Shown: positions 26,633 through 35,429, numbered from the stretch's first letter. The stretch is 48,656 nt of DNA from JBAIYU01 sp036763085 (GCF_036763085.1 NZ_JBAIYU010000026.1:1-48656); one strand, 5' to 3'. Notes: generated from the sequence alone by a model not told the origin. Translations and numbers: made by a program.

Positions 26633-26956
26633 CTATAGTTTGTTGATTTCTTCTAAAATCTTAGAGTACCACTTATCTCTCTTACTAATAATAAACTTCA
26701 AATTGCGCTCTTTTATAGTCTCAACCAGTAAACAATTAGGGATAACAAAGAACGTCTTATCCTTTTTTATCTCCTTGATATGTACCAATGGTATCTCCTC
26801 AATATATTTGTTATTAATATCAAGAAGATACCCTACAAAAACAATTCTTTCATTTGTTAAATATAAAGCCCCATTAAAAGCATCGCCATCACAATATAAA
26901 TTAGCAAAATCTTTGTTTAAGATTTGTTCACTTTCTGCTAAAGGAAAACTATACAC
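26633..26956 (-). CDS. GRAM/PH-like domain protein
   Basis: A 107-aa single-domain protein. The pattern ALYLTNERIVFVGYLLD, then IPLVHIKEIKKDKTFFVIPNCLLVET and FIISKRDKWYSKILEEI, is typical of GRAM or bacterial PH-like folds (beta sandwich with a C-terminal helix). Such proteins are thought to bind lipids or peptides; no specific role is assigned. ATG 26956 follows GGGACTAGGAG. The terminator at 26541 closes it. Confidence 0.65.
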   Translation of the reverse strand: MYSFPLAESEQILNKDFANLYCDGDAFNGALYLTNERIVFVGYLLDINNKYIEEIPLVHIKEIKKDKTFFVIPNCLLVETIKERNLKFIISKRDKWYSKILEEINKL

Positions 26957-27058
26957 ATTAATCGCTCCTAGTCCCTTTTTAGCATACTATTCTCTCAATT
27001 TAGTCAAGAATCCTAGTTATGATGAAGAAAAGATAATAGCTCTAACTATAATATTATC

Positions 27059-27367
27059 TTACGAAGGCGGTAATTCGGGGGAGTATTCATAAATTTGTCC
27101 GATTTTCATTCCAGGAGTCCATCCTTCCATTTCCGTTTTCACCGCAACTTCGCTGTTTAACGCATTAACCAAAACACCAACAATTTCGGCCATATCTTCG
27201 ATCGAAAACTTAGTACGACCAACGGCATATGCATGTTCATCACTGTTTTCATTTTTTATTCTGTAAACTAGCAGCGCTGCATCAATCTTATCACCTTCGC
27301 GGCATCTTATACTGTCAAAATGATGGTTCAATTCTTCAAAATCAACATTTCTTAAGTAAATAGACAT
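27059..27367 (-). CDS. Hypothetical small protein
   Basis: A 102-aa protein of no recognised family. It looks like a compact alpha/beta domain: RCREGDKIDAALLVYRIKN, AYAVGRTKFSIEDMAEIVGVLVNALNSEVAVKTEMEGW. ATG 27367 follows AAGGAGG, a strong site. The gap to the GRAM-like gene is about 100 nt, same strand. Confidence 0.6.
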   Translation of the reverse strand: MSIYLRNVDFEELNHHFDSIRCREGDKIDAALLVYRIKNENSDEHAYAVGRTKFSIEDMAEIVGVLVNALNSEVAVKTEMEGWTPGMKIGQIYEYSPELPPS

Positions 27368-27437
27368 AATTAACCTCCTTCTATCCTGTCGTTTGTAGGA
27401 TGTCCGTTAAGACATATACAATACCTGCCTAAACGAG

Positions 27438-28733
27438 TCATATACGTAAATCACTCAAATTTGTTAATAAGTATCCTTTGCTCTTTAAATCAGGAATTAT
27501 TGTATCTAGAGCCTCTGCAGTATTTTTGCCATGTATGTGAAACAGGATAATCGATCCTTTTAATGCATTCTTCTCTACATTGGTGATTATCTCGGCAGCA
27601 GATACACCACTCCAATCCATAGTATCTACATCCCATAAAACCACTGCCTCGTACCCAATATTTTCCAAAACCTTACTAACACGATCATTATAATCCCCAT
27701 ATGGCGGTCTGAAATATTTGACAGGTGGTTTTCCTGTAGCTTCAATAATAGCCTGCTCGGTTTTTTTTATTTCAATTTCAATTTCCCGATTGTCCAAACG
27801 CGTGAAAACAGCATGTGAATAACTATGGTTAGCGATTTCATGACCGTCTGCGGCAATCGCTCTTACCAACTCAGGGCTTTGTAAAGCCCATTCACCAGAA
27901 ACAAAAAAAGTCCCTGTTATGAAATTCTTCTTTAAGACACTTAACAGTTTTGTCACTTGATAATAGCTGCCACTATCGTCGAAAGTAAGAGATATCGCAG
28001 GCTTATGCGGATTGTCAACTCGACTAATCACTTCGAAATAGCGTTGATTTTTAACAACTTCCTCTTTCGGGGGTTTTACAGAAGATATCATTTCACTAAC
28101 CGTTAAAAATCTATACCCATTTGCCTTTGCTTGTTGTATTACCATCGGTAAGGCATCTAATGATGACTGTTTATACAAGTTTATATTAATAATTCCTCCA
28201 TTGCTCAGTGAGGAAACTACCTTATCTGCAATATATTGCGCATTAGTTACAGGCCAGTCACCAGTACTAATGCCACGAACCAAAATGTAACGGCGGTCTT
28301 CCTCCTCCATTACGCGGATAAGCTTATTATTATAATAGCCAAAAGGAGGTCGCACTAGCCTTGCGGAACTGCCTATCGCGTTGCTAAGTGCAGCATCTGC
28401 TTGCTCAATATCCTTAATGATATCTTCATAACTAAGCGCTTCCCAACTCTGCCTTTTTGTACCACTAACACCAAATTCTATTCCCATTGCCTGTGCACGT
28501 TTTATTATTTCAATATTATCAGTAATAAAACTGCTTGCACTAAAGACAGTAAGGTGTATATCTTCTTTTTTGCATATATCTAATATTTGCTCTAGCTTCT
28601 GAGTTGTAACAACTTCCTCGACTGTTAAAGCGATTATTTTTGCATTGGTATCGACTTTATCAAGCACCAAAACCGCAGCGCTAACAGGAGCAGTCAAAAA
28701 GGCCCACAGCAGTAATACAACAAAAACTCTCAC
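27438..28733 (-). CDS. Exported polysaccharide deacetylase with two NodB-like domains
   Basis: A 431-aa protein with a signal peptide (RVFVVLLLWAFLTAPVSAA) and two CE4/NodB-like domains. The first (about 28-215) is degenerate: the metal-binding Asp and His-x3-His are missing and only RPPFGYYNN is well kept. The second (about 235-430) has LTFDDSGSYY, HEIANHSYSHAVF, YFRPPYGDYN, LWDVDTMDW and ILFHIHG. Its Asp-Asp-Ser replaces the common Asp-Asp-Gly. It probably deacetylates peptidoglycan or exopolysaccharide outside the membrane. GTG 28733 follows GGGGGAG. Confidence 0.88.
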   Translation of the reverse strand: MRVFVVLLLWAFLTAPVSAAVLVLDKVDTNAKIIALTVEEVVTTQKLEQILDICKKEDIHLTVFSASSFITDNIEIIKRAQAMGIEFGVSGTKRQSWEALSYEDIIKDIEQADAALSNAIGSSARLVRPPFGYYNNKLIRVMEEEDRRYILVRGISTGDWPVTNAQYIADKVVSSLSNGGIININLYKQSSLDALPMVIQQAKANGYRFLTVSEMISSVKPPKEEVVKNQRYFEVISRVDNPHKPAISLTFDDSGSYYQVTKLLSVLKKNFITGTFFVSGEWALQSPELVRAIAADGHEIANHSYSHAVFTRLDNREIEIEIKKTEQAIIEATGKPPVKYFRPPYGDYNDRVSKVLENIGYEAVVLWDVDTMDWSGVSAAEIITNVEKNALKGSIILFHIHGKNTAEALDTIIPDLKSKGYLLTNLSDLRI

Positions 28734-28928
28734 AAATTCTCCCCCAATCTAGCTTCATATCTAAAATCTATAGCCAGCTTGGCCAAATTAGTACACTATT
28801 TACTAAATTAATTTTCATACGATTACTAGGTGAAATTTGGGGAATTATATATAAGCAAGAAATTGAGAGAAATGTTGTATTTCCTAAGTGCCGCTATATT
28901 TCCTAATTATTGAAAGGGATGACTATTC

Positions 28929-30071
28929 ATGGACCTCAGTATCATAATTCCATCATTTAACGAGAGAAATAATGTTAGACTATTAGTAAATAAAATACGC
29001 AAAACTCTAAATCAGATTGATTGCCAATACGAGATCTTCTTTGTTGACGACAGCCGCGATGATACCCCCGCTATACTCGAAGATCTAGCAAATAAATTTA
29101 GCGAGGTTAGATATATCCATCGTGAAAATGAAAGAGGATTAGCCTCCGCCGTTGTAAAGGGTTTTGAGAACTCATCCGGTAGAAAAATTATTATAATGGA
29201 TGCTGACTTACAACACCCGCCCGAGCTATTACCTTTGCTTTTCAGTCGCCTGGATAATGCGGATATCGTAATTCCTAGCCGTTTCGTTCCTGGAGGGTCT
29301 GATGGAGGTCTAAACACATTCCGTAAAATTATCTCGTGGACCGCACGAGTTTTAGGCCAAGCTGCTTTGAAAAAGTTGCGGCGAATTTCGGACTGCACTA
29401 GCGGATTCTTTGCAATTAACCGGTCTGTTATAGCAAATGCTAAATTAGATCCTATTGGCTGGAAAATCCTAATGGAAGTGTTAGCTAAAGGAAACTATCA
29501 AGCAGTACACGAAATTCCCTATTCATTTGTTGCTAGAGATGCAGGGGAATCGAAGATGAGCATTAAAGAGCAGTGGAATTATTTAAAGCATATAGCAAAA
29601 TTGATCGCTGGCAGTCCAGAAGACCGTAGATTTTATTTATACGGTTTTATTGGATTCCTAGGTGTATTCGTAAATATGATCAGTTTAAAATTCTTGCTCA
29701 GCATATTTTATGTCGATGGTTTAATTGCTTCTATTTTGGCTTCATGTATTGCAATGGTACATAATTTTGCGCTTAATGATGCGGTTACATGGAAGCGAAA
29801 TGACAAGACCACTCTATGGGCAAATATGGTTAAATTCCCGCAGTTTGCCTTAGTCTGCAGTGTAGGTATATTAATAACAGCTTTGATCACACAGCTATTC
29901 ATCTTCCTAAACTTAAGCATATATCTAGGACAACTTACAGGAATAGTTATTGCCTTCTATTGGGGATTCTTAGCTAATAATAAATGGACTTGGTCGCCAC
30001 AATCCCGAAACTTAGATTACCAAGACAATAATCTTATTGTCACACAAGAAAGTCCCAGCAAGTTTTCATAG
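28929..30071 (+). CDS. Dolichol-phosphate-mannose-synthase-like GT2 fused to GtrA domain
   Basis: A 380-aa membrane-anchored glycosyltransferase. The GT2/DPM1-like catalytic part (1-220) has IIPSFNERNN, the nucleotide-sugar Asp pair FVDDSRDD, and the DxD-type MDADLQHPP. The GtrA-like C-terminus (about 235-370) has four helices (FYLYGFIGFLGVFVNM, then FWGF-like AFYWGFLANNKWTW). It would transfer a sugar from a nucleotide donor to a polyprenyl phosphate and help flip it. ATG 28929 follows AAAGGGATG. It is 12 nt from the mannosyltransferase gene. Confidence 0.9.
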   Translation: MDLSIIIPSFNERNNVRLLVNKIRKTLNQIDCQYEIFFVDDSRDDTPAILEDLANKFSEVRYIHRENERGLASAVVKGFENSSGRKIIIMDADLQHPPELLPLLFSRLDNADIVIPSRFVPGGSDGGLNTFRKIISWTARVLGQAALKKLRRISDCTSGFFAINRSVIANAKLDPIGWKILMEVLAKGNYQAVHEIPYSFVARDAGESKMSIKEQWNYLKHIAKLIAGSPEDRRFYLYGFIGFLGVFVNMISLKFLLSIFYVDGLIASILASCIAMVHNFALNDAVTWKRNDKTTLWANMVKFPQFALVCSVGILITALITQLFIFLNLSIYLGQLTGIVIAFYWGFLANNKWTWSPQSRNLDYQDNNLIVTQESPSKFS

Positions 30072-30083
30072 TAGGTGCATTTA

Positions 30084-31208
30084 ATGATTAAGTTCCCGGA
30101 TCGAGCCGTATGGTTTTCATTTGCTATTCATACAATCCTTGTAAGTATATCTTATCTACTGTCCGTTAAATTGCCAGTAAACAACGTGCAGCTTCCCTTT
30201 ATTAATGACGAACTGACCACGCTCACTCCTATCATGGATGCGCTTATTAGATGGGATGCCCACTGGTATACATTTATCGCCCAAAATGGCTACGATATGC
30301 GATCAATAGTTTTTTTTCCTTTGCTAATATACATGGTCAAAATCCCTACCTATCTTGGTTTCAGCTATGCCGCTTCAGGTTTAATTGTATGCAATTTATT
30401 TGCATTTTTAAGTTTTTGGATAATGCATACTACTCTAAAGCTTGACTTTAATGAACGAGAAGTAAACTTCGCCCTCATTTCATACGCTGTAATACCAACC
30501 TCATTTTTTCTAAACAGTATTTACACTGAGCCAATATTTCTCTTTTTTTCACTGCTCTGTGTATATTTTTCAAGAACAGAACAGTGGTGGTTTGCTGGGA
30601 TATCTGGAGCGTTAGCGACACTAACTAGGAATATTGGAGTATGTTTGTTTTTACTTCTCATTTACGAATTTTATAGAAAAAATCCATATAACAGAAACTC
30701 GTTTTTTAAGATATTACCTCTATCTTTTCCGCCAATTGCCCTTATTTGTTTTTCTGCTTATAATTTTGTCTTAGTTGGAGATCCTCTTGCTTTTGTCCAT
30801 TCTCAACAGGAGTGGGGCCGGCGCTTTGGGGTACCTTGGGAGAATTTTGTGCGAAATCTTCCTCATACATTTTCACCTGATCTTTACATCCAGCCTGGTG
30901 CCACTTTGGATACATTTATGGTAACTCTTTGTTTTATCGCTCTGTGCTATTTGACGATTTTTCAAAAGACAATATCCGTTCCCACATGTTATCTTATAAT
31001 TGGCTGGCTATGGTTTTTAATACCACTGACTTCTACTGCACCTTGGCTCCCACTGTACAGTATGTCACGGTTTGCTCTAGTAATATTTCCTATATACATA
31101 TTTATCGGCAAGCTTCCTAAAAGCCTATTTTATTTATTCATAACGATTAGTGCTGTAATCATGACTCTATGCACTGCGCTTTTTTTTAATTGGTTTTGGG
31201 TTGGATAG
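30084..31208 (+). CDS. PIG-V-like multispanning mannosyltransferase
   Basis: A 374-aa polytopic membrane protein. Features shared with the PIG-V/GPI-mannosyltransferase II-like family are IRWDAHWYTFIAQNGYD, VFFPLL, NSIYTEPIFLFFSLL, and LATLTRNIGVCLFLLL. These enzymes use polyprenyl-phosphate mannose as donor, which fits the synthase gene just upstream; together they could glycosylate a surface protein or glycolipid. ATG 30084 follows GTAGGTG by 6 nt. Closed by a 20-bp hairpin terminator. Confidence 0.85.
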   Translation: MIKFPDRAVWFSFAIHTILVSISYLLSVKLPVNNVQLPFINDELTTLTPIMDALIRWDAHWYTFIAQNGYDMRSIVFFPLLIYMVKIPTYLGFSYAASGLIVCNLFAFLSFWIMHTTLKLDFNEREVNFALISYAVIPTSFFLNSIYTEPIFLFFSLLCVYFSRTEQWWFAGISGALATLTRNIGVCLFLLLIYEFYRKNPYNRNSFFKILPLSFPPIALICFSAYNFVLVGDPLAFVHSQQEWGRRFGVPWENFVRNLPHTFSPDLYIQPGATLDTFMVTLCFIALCYLTIFQKTISVPTCYLIIGWLWFLIPLTSTAPWLPLYSMSRFALVIFPIYIFIGKLPKSLFYLFITISAVIMTLCTALFFNWFWVG

Positions 31209-31224
31209 ACGACGATATATAGCT

Positions 31225-31270
31225 AACCTAAAAACACTGCAGCTAATTTTAGCTGCAGTGTTTTTAGGTT
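31225..31270. terminator. Bidirectional terminator, 20-bp stem
   Basis: A perfect 20-bp stem (AACCTAAAAACACTGCAGCT and its complement), 6-nt loop, with T-rich 3' arms in both directions, lies between the convergent mannosyltransferase and eutJ-like genes. Confidence 0.9.
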
Positions 31271-31279
31271 CAAAATTCA

Positions 31280-32095
31280 TCAGCCATACATTGCAATTCC
31301 TAGAGGTGTAACTAACAGCGGATGGGGTGGAACATTAACTTCCCTGCCAAATGCCTTGCCGAACTCGTCGCCAAAACCAGTTAAATATGCAGTCCCTCCT
31401 ACAACATAAACTGGATATTCATCATATTCATCATGACCAGCTAACATATTCTTTACAATAGTAGCCATCTTCTCTATTACTGGTATGATAACCGGCATAA
31501 TCCTTCTATGGTTTGCAGGTTCTTTTTTTAATTCTTCAGCTTGCTCAAATGTTATTTTGTAAGCTCCGGCAATAACAAGTGATACATGCGTACCACCTGT
31601 AGGTTCATCTGCAGTAAGTACCAATTCACCATTTTTAAGCACTGCAATCCCAGTAGTGCCACCGCCTATATCTACAACAATTCCATGCGATATATTCAAA
31701 GCTTTGGCAGCTGCCACCGGCTCGTCTATTTGACATACAGGTTCAAGACCCGCCCCCGCAATTACATGTCCACAGGCAAGAGCATTACGTCCTACAGTAC
31801 CTGGCGGAATAGCAGTGGCACCCTTATCCAATTCAATACCCAATACCAGTTCAACTTCCTTTTTTAACTCTTCTACAATTGTCGTAGCACCGCTAAAATC
31901 TACGACTAGACCATCTTTGACAACTGAGGCCCATCTCATGCTTCCGGCTACCGGATTGCCATCAGCATCTGTCACAACTAATACAACATCAGCCGTTCCA
32001 AGGTCAACCCCAACCCTGTAGGGACCAGGCAATTTTTCTGCCACATTATTTTGAATTAGGTAATATAAGCGATTGATCTTTTCATATGCTTCCAT
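31280..32095 (-). CDS. eutJ: EutJ-like actin/Hsp70-fold ATPase
   Basis: A 271-aa protein of the EutJ family, a chaperone-like ATPase of ethanolamine-utilisation operons. Actin-fold phosphate motifs are YRVGVDLGTADVVLVV (phosphate 1), HGIVVDIGGGTTGIAVL (phosphate 2) and VYVVGGTAYLTGFG (adenosine). ATG 32095 follows GGGGGG; the reading frame extends upstream without a plausible start. There are no eut or microcompartment genes nearby, so its job here may be different. Length is normal for the family. Confidence 0.88.
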   Translation of the reverse strand: MEAYEKINRLYYLIQNNVAEKLPGPYRVGVDLGTADVVLVVTDADGNPVAGSMRWASVVKDGLVVDFSGATTIVEELKKEVELVLGIELDKGATAIPPGTVGRNALACGHVIAGAGLEPVCQIDEPVAAAKALNISHGIVVDIGGGTTGIAVLKNGELVLTADEPTGGTHVSLVIAGAYKITFEQAEELKKEPANHRRIMPVIIPVIEKMATIVKNMLAGHDEYDEYPVYVVGGTAYLTGFGDEFGKAFGREVNVPPHPLLVTPLGIAMYG

Positions 32096-32274
32096 TTTAA
32101 TCCCCCCAGATACGATTCCGGCAAAAATTTTGAGTTTAAATAAATCTTCCCCTAACAAACTATATAATCCTGTTGTTCTAATCCTAATATAATAGCATCT
32201 TATTTTAAAATATTGCTCAAATAGGCTGTACCTATATTTATAAGAAATCATAATCCAGATAGACAAATTAAAAA

Positions 32275-32297
32275 GCTGCTCCCCCAAGGGCAGCAGC
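32275..32297 (-). terminator. Terminator after microprotein copy 3
   Basis: GCTGCT/AGCAGC stem extended by a CCC/GGG part, followed on the minus strand by TTTTTAATTT. Confidence 0.75.
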
Positions 32298-32321
32298 CTT
32301 CTCATAAGTAATAACAGAGCA

Positions 32322-32432
32322 CTAACAGGTTATTGAACAATCATCTTCACAGAAGAAGCATAATAGGATGATAATTATAATAATTATCCAAACGCAATTA
32401 TTATTTCGTCCACCAAAGCCGCCAAAGCCCAT
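32322..32432 (-). CDS. Gly/Ile-rich membrane microprotein (YjcZ-like), copy 3
   Basis: A 36-residue ORF, ATG 32432 behind AAGGAGG, stop TAG at 32322. The head is MGFGGFGGRNNN, then CVW, seven Ile, LL, CFFC and EDD, with five Cys in total. It has the same architecture as copies 1, 2 and 4. About 40 nt upstream the minus strand has CATAGTATA (32474-32482), which fits CATANNNTA of sigma-K or the sigma-E -10, with GTCAATAT further upstream. Its own terminator follows. Confidence 0.75.
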   Translation of the reverse strand: MGFGGFGGRNNNCVWIIIIIIILLCFFCEDDCSITC

Positions 32433-32569
32433 AATATCTTCCTCCTTAGTAAGTACTTTTCGGTAGGCTACTCTATACTATGCACTGCTAATTCATATTG
32501 ACACTTGCAAATAAAAAACGACCAGCCGTATCTTTTCGATGCGGAGGTCGTATCATTCTTTAATATAAA

Positions 32570-33661
32570 CTAATCTTTGACATCTTTACTTTGCCTAAGC
32601 GCTCCCGGGCCATCCTGAGCTACAGCTACTTCAGCTTCACCAAAAGTTTTCATGTCGTTTATCACGTGTAATGAGGCATTAATAAGAGACATTCCAAGAA
32701 CAGCTCCAGTGCCTTCGCCTAGTCGCATATCCAATTTTAGATATGCAGGTACACCAATAACTTCTAAAACTTCGGCATGAGCAGGTTCTACTGAAAAATG
32801 CGAACCAACTAGGTAATCTTTTACTTGCGGCGCAATTTTAACCGCTATTAATGCTGCTGCGCTTGTTATTAAACCATCTAAAACAACTGCCGCACCGCTG
32901 GATGCCGCACCTAATATTACTCCAACCAAGCCAGCAATTTCAAATCCTCCAACTTTAGACAATACATCGATAGGATCATTCTTATCTGGTGAATTAACCT
33001 CAATTGCTCTTTTTAATACACTTACTTTTCTATCTAGTATTTCATCACTAATGCCGGTACCACGTCCAGTTAATTCTTCTAATGTCTTTTTACTATAACA
33101 AGCAACAATCGCCGTACTAGGGGTTGTATTAGCTATACCCATTTCACCTAGACCGATTACACGAGAGCCTTTAAAAGCCTCACCCTGGGCTATTTTTATA
33201 CCTGTTTCAATTGCTTGCTGAGTCTGCTCGCGAGTCATCGCCGGCTCTTTTGCAATGTTCTTTGTGCCACAAGCTATTTTTTCTTGATGTATATTTGTAA
33301 GCTGTGATAAATCTGCCGCTACACCAATATCCACAAGAACAAGACGAGCACCAATATGTTCGGCGAAAACATTAATAGCAGCTCCGCCTTGGCAAAAATT
33401 CTGAACCATCTGGGCTGTTACTTCCTTAGGATAGGCACTAACTCCTTCATCGGCCACACCATGATCGCCGGCCATTAAAATTACGCTTTTTTCAAGCTTT
33501 TTTGGCCTTGGATTACCAGTAATGCCAGCCATTTGTCGAGCTATATGTTCAAACGAATGTAAACTTCCGAGCGGCTTAGTTAAATTATCAAGTCTTAATT
33601 GACACCTATCCATAGCAGCATTGTCTAATGGTTTAATTAAAGAAATTATATCTTCAAACAT
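32570..33661 (-). CDS. cobT: CobT-family phosphoribosyltransferase, paralogue A
   Basis: A 363-aa protein of the NaMN:5,6-dimethylbenzimidazole phosphoribosyltransferase family, which activates the lower ligand of cobamides. It has LTKPLGSLHSFE, AGDHGVADEGVSAYP, GLGEMGIANTTPSTAI, GRGTGISDE, and RLGEGTGAVLG, which holds the Glu corresponding to the catalytic base of CobT. ATG 33661 follows GAGGGGG by 8 nt; the ATG six nt upstream is too close. It is the second gene under the cobalamin riboswitch, 29 nt after its paralogue. Confidence 0.93.
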   Translation of the reverse strand: MFEDIISLIKPLDNAAMDRCQLRLDNLTKPLGSLHSFEHIARQMAGITGNPRPKKLEKSVILMAGDHGVADEGVSAYPKEVTAQMVQNFCQGGAAINVFAEHIGARLVLVDIGVAADLSQLTNIHQEKIACGTKNIAKEPAMTREQTQQAIETGIKIAQGEAFKGSRVIGLGEMGIANTTPSTAIVACYSKKTLEELTGRGTGISDEILDRKVSVLKRAIEVNSPDKNDPIDVLSKVGGFEIAGLVGVILGAASSGAAVVLDGLITSAAALIAVKIAPQVKDYLVGSHFSVEPAHAEVLEVIGVPAYLKLDMRLGEGTGAVLGMSLINASLHVINDMKTFGEAEVAVAQDGPGALRQSKDVKD

Positions 33662-33690
33662 GCTCATGTCCCCCTCGTTTTGGCAGTGTA

Positions 33691-34749
33691 CTATACCTGC
33701 TTCGAAACCCCTGCATTTTCAAAAGTTGCCATATTGTTTAGCATCTTAATTGAAACACTTAGCATGTCAACTACCATCGAAGCACCAATGGCTTCTCCTA
33801 AGCGAACTCCCATGTCTAAACATGCCTTCAAATTGAGTTTGTCCAATGCAATAACATGCGCTGGCTCACCCGAAAGATGTGAAGCAAATATGTAGTTTTT
33901 ACTTAATGGGTGAATAGCATTAGCGATTAATGCGGCGGCAGTAGTATTTAGGCCATCTATAACTACAGCACATCTATTTGCCGCACAACCAAGAACTACC
34001 CCTGCCAATGCACCAATCTCAAAACCGCCGACCTTTGCTAACACGTCAATTCCGTCTGCTCTATCAGGCTCGTTCACTCTTAAGGCTTCACGGACAATAT
34101 CGATCTTAATTTTCATCCTGCTGTCAGATATACCAGTTCCCCTGCCAGTAACTATTTCGGGAGCAAGTCCAGTAAACGCTGCAACAATAGCAGCACTTGA
34201 TGTTGTGTTTCCTATTCCCATTTCGCCAAGACTGAAACATGTATATCCTTTCTGAACTCGGTCATTAACAATTTCGATGCCAGTTTCTATTGCCTGTATA
34301 GCCTGTTCACGTGTCATTGCTGGTCCTTGCGTAAAATCTTGGGTGCCATACGCAATCTTTCTGTGCCATAATTCTGGTACATGAGATAAATCTCCAGCAA
34401 CCCCCATATCAACTACAACCATATCAGCACCACAGAAGTTAGCAAAAGCATTAGCACTTGCCCCCTTAGAAACAAGATAGTTGGCAGTCATGTGAATTGT
34501 TGTTTCTACTGGATAAGCACTAATACCATGCCTTGCTACGCCATGGTCCGCCGAAGTCACTACCATACAGCAGCGTGGAACTTGTGGCACGATCTCTCCC
34601 GACACCCCAGCATACTGCCTTACCATTTGTTCAAGTCTCCCTAAACTACCGATAGGTTTTGTAAGATTATCCAATCGATTTTGCACTTCTCTCATAACAT
34701 CAGTATTTAACGGAGAAATTCTGGCTAATGTTTCTTTCAATAAACTCAT
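33691..34749 (-). CDS. CobT-family phosphoribosyltransferase, paralogue B
   Basis: A 352-aa second CobT homologue directly behind the riboswitch. It keeps LTKPIGSLGRLE, SADHGVARHGISAYP, SLGEMGIGNTTSSAAI and GRGTGIS, but the C-terminal active-site segment reads RLGEAIGASMV instead of GEGTGAV. This pair organisation matches ArsA/ArsB of Sporomusa ovata, a CobT-like heterodimer that attaches phenol or p-cresol. Which partner this corresponds to cannot be told. ATG 34749 follows GGGGGA. Confidence 0.9.
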   Translation of the reverse strand: MSLLKETLARISPLNTDVMREVQNRLDNLTKPIGSLGRLEQMVRQYAGVSGEIVPQVPRCCMVVTSADHGVARHGISAYPVETTIHMTANYLVSKGASANAFANFCGADMVVVDMGVAGDLSHVPELWHRKIAYGTQDFTQGPAMTREQAIQAIETGIEIVNDRVQKGYTCFSLGEMGIGNTTSSAAIVAAFTGLAPEIVTGRGTGISDSRMKIKIDIVREALRVNEPDRADGIDVLAKVGGFEIGALAGVVLGCAANRCAVVIDGLNTTAAALIANAIHPLSKNYIFASHLSGEPAHVIALDKLNLKACLDMGVRLGEAIGASMVVDMLSVSIKMLNNMATFENAGVSKQV

Positions 34750-34925
34750 AGTATCCCCCATTTTAGACTTATATCATTTAAAAATAAAGACGGCTTACTC
34801 AGTCTCAAAGGACGGCGCAAGCCAGTGTAAAAAATAAAACGACGACCTTTTTGAAAATAATACCAAAAAAGCCGACGAAAATACTCTTTGTGTATTACAC
34901 CAACCTTTCCTCGAAGGTTTGTAAT

Positions 34926-35082
34926 AACGGTGAAGGCAGGTCTCCTGGCTCCCAGTTCATCGACTATTACGCCTTCCTCTAATGAGTGGCATTGTAATGT
35001 CTTCCTGGTACAGTGGCGGGACCGCGCTATCAGCAAATTGCTTAGACTTCCCTATTATCCTCCAGCTGACTGGAGGCACCTT
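34926..35082 (-). promoter_or_regulatory. Cobalamin riboswitch controlling the cobT pair
   Basis: The minus strand shows the B12-box AGCCAGGAGACCTGCC (about 34936-34951), GCCACTG, GGGAAG and GATGAAC elements in riboswitch order. A 5' hairpin TGCCTCCAGTCAGCTGGAGG opens it. Downstream, TATTACA..ACCTT pairs with AAGGT..TGTAATA, a candidate expression-platform stem. It lies about 180 nt upstream of the first cobT homologue. Confidence 0.93.
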
Positions 35083-35111
35083 GACCGTATATTTTTTATT
35101 AAATTGTTGTC

Positions 35112-35141
35112 ATTATAACAAATTTTTACCACTATCGTCAA
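35112..35141 (-). promoter_or_regulatory. Promoter of the riboswitch-cobT operon
   Basis: TTGACG (35136-35141), 18-bp spacer, perfect TATAAT (35112-35117) on the minus strand. The start would fall about 25 nt before the riboswitch aptamer. Confidence 0.85.
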
Positions 35142-35224
35142 TTATAGACTTATCAATTATATATAAACTCATCTCTATCGAATCTATTAAAATTTAACAG
35201 TTATTAATTTATATGAGTACGGAG

Positions 35225-35400
35225 AAAATAATTATTGCGGAGAAGAGATGAAAAGGCTTGATTTATACGCAAAGCGCCAATAAGGGAATACGAAGCTATT
35301 AATATGCTCGGACTCCATTCGGATGCACTTGCGTATAGCTAAAGGCCAGTCATACTCTTAATCCTTTCAATACGACGGTCCTAGGGCCGTCGTTATTTTT
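35225..35400 (+). ncRNA. Candidate structured small RNA with intrinsic terminator
   Basis: A gene-free stretch holds nested complementary arms: GGA-AAGAG (about 35240) with CTCTT-CC (about 35360), and TATACGCAA (35265-35273) with TTGCGTATA (35329-35337). It ends in a strong terminator hairpin ACGACGGTCC/GGGCCGTCGT with TTATTTTTT (35371-35398). The rod-like shape with an internal loop recalls 6S-type RNA, but I cannot match a known family. An 11-codon leader-like ORF (MKRLDLYAKRQ) lies near its 5' end. No clear promoter is seen. Confidence 0.45.
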
Positions 35401-35429
35401 TCATAAAATCATTATCATCAGTTTACCAT

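Noticed and set aside
35225..35400. Cyclic-di-GMP (GEMM-I) riboswitch
   Set aside because: An ACGCAAAGC string is present, but the rest of the aptamer consensus is missing and no gene follows the terminator closely.
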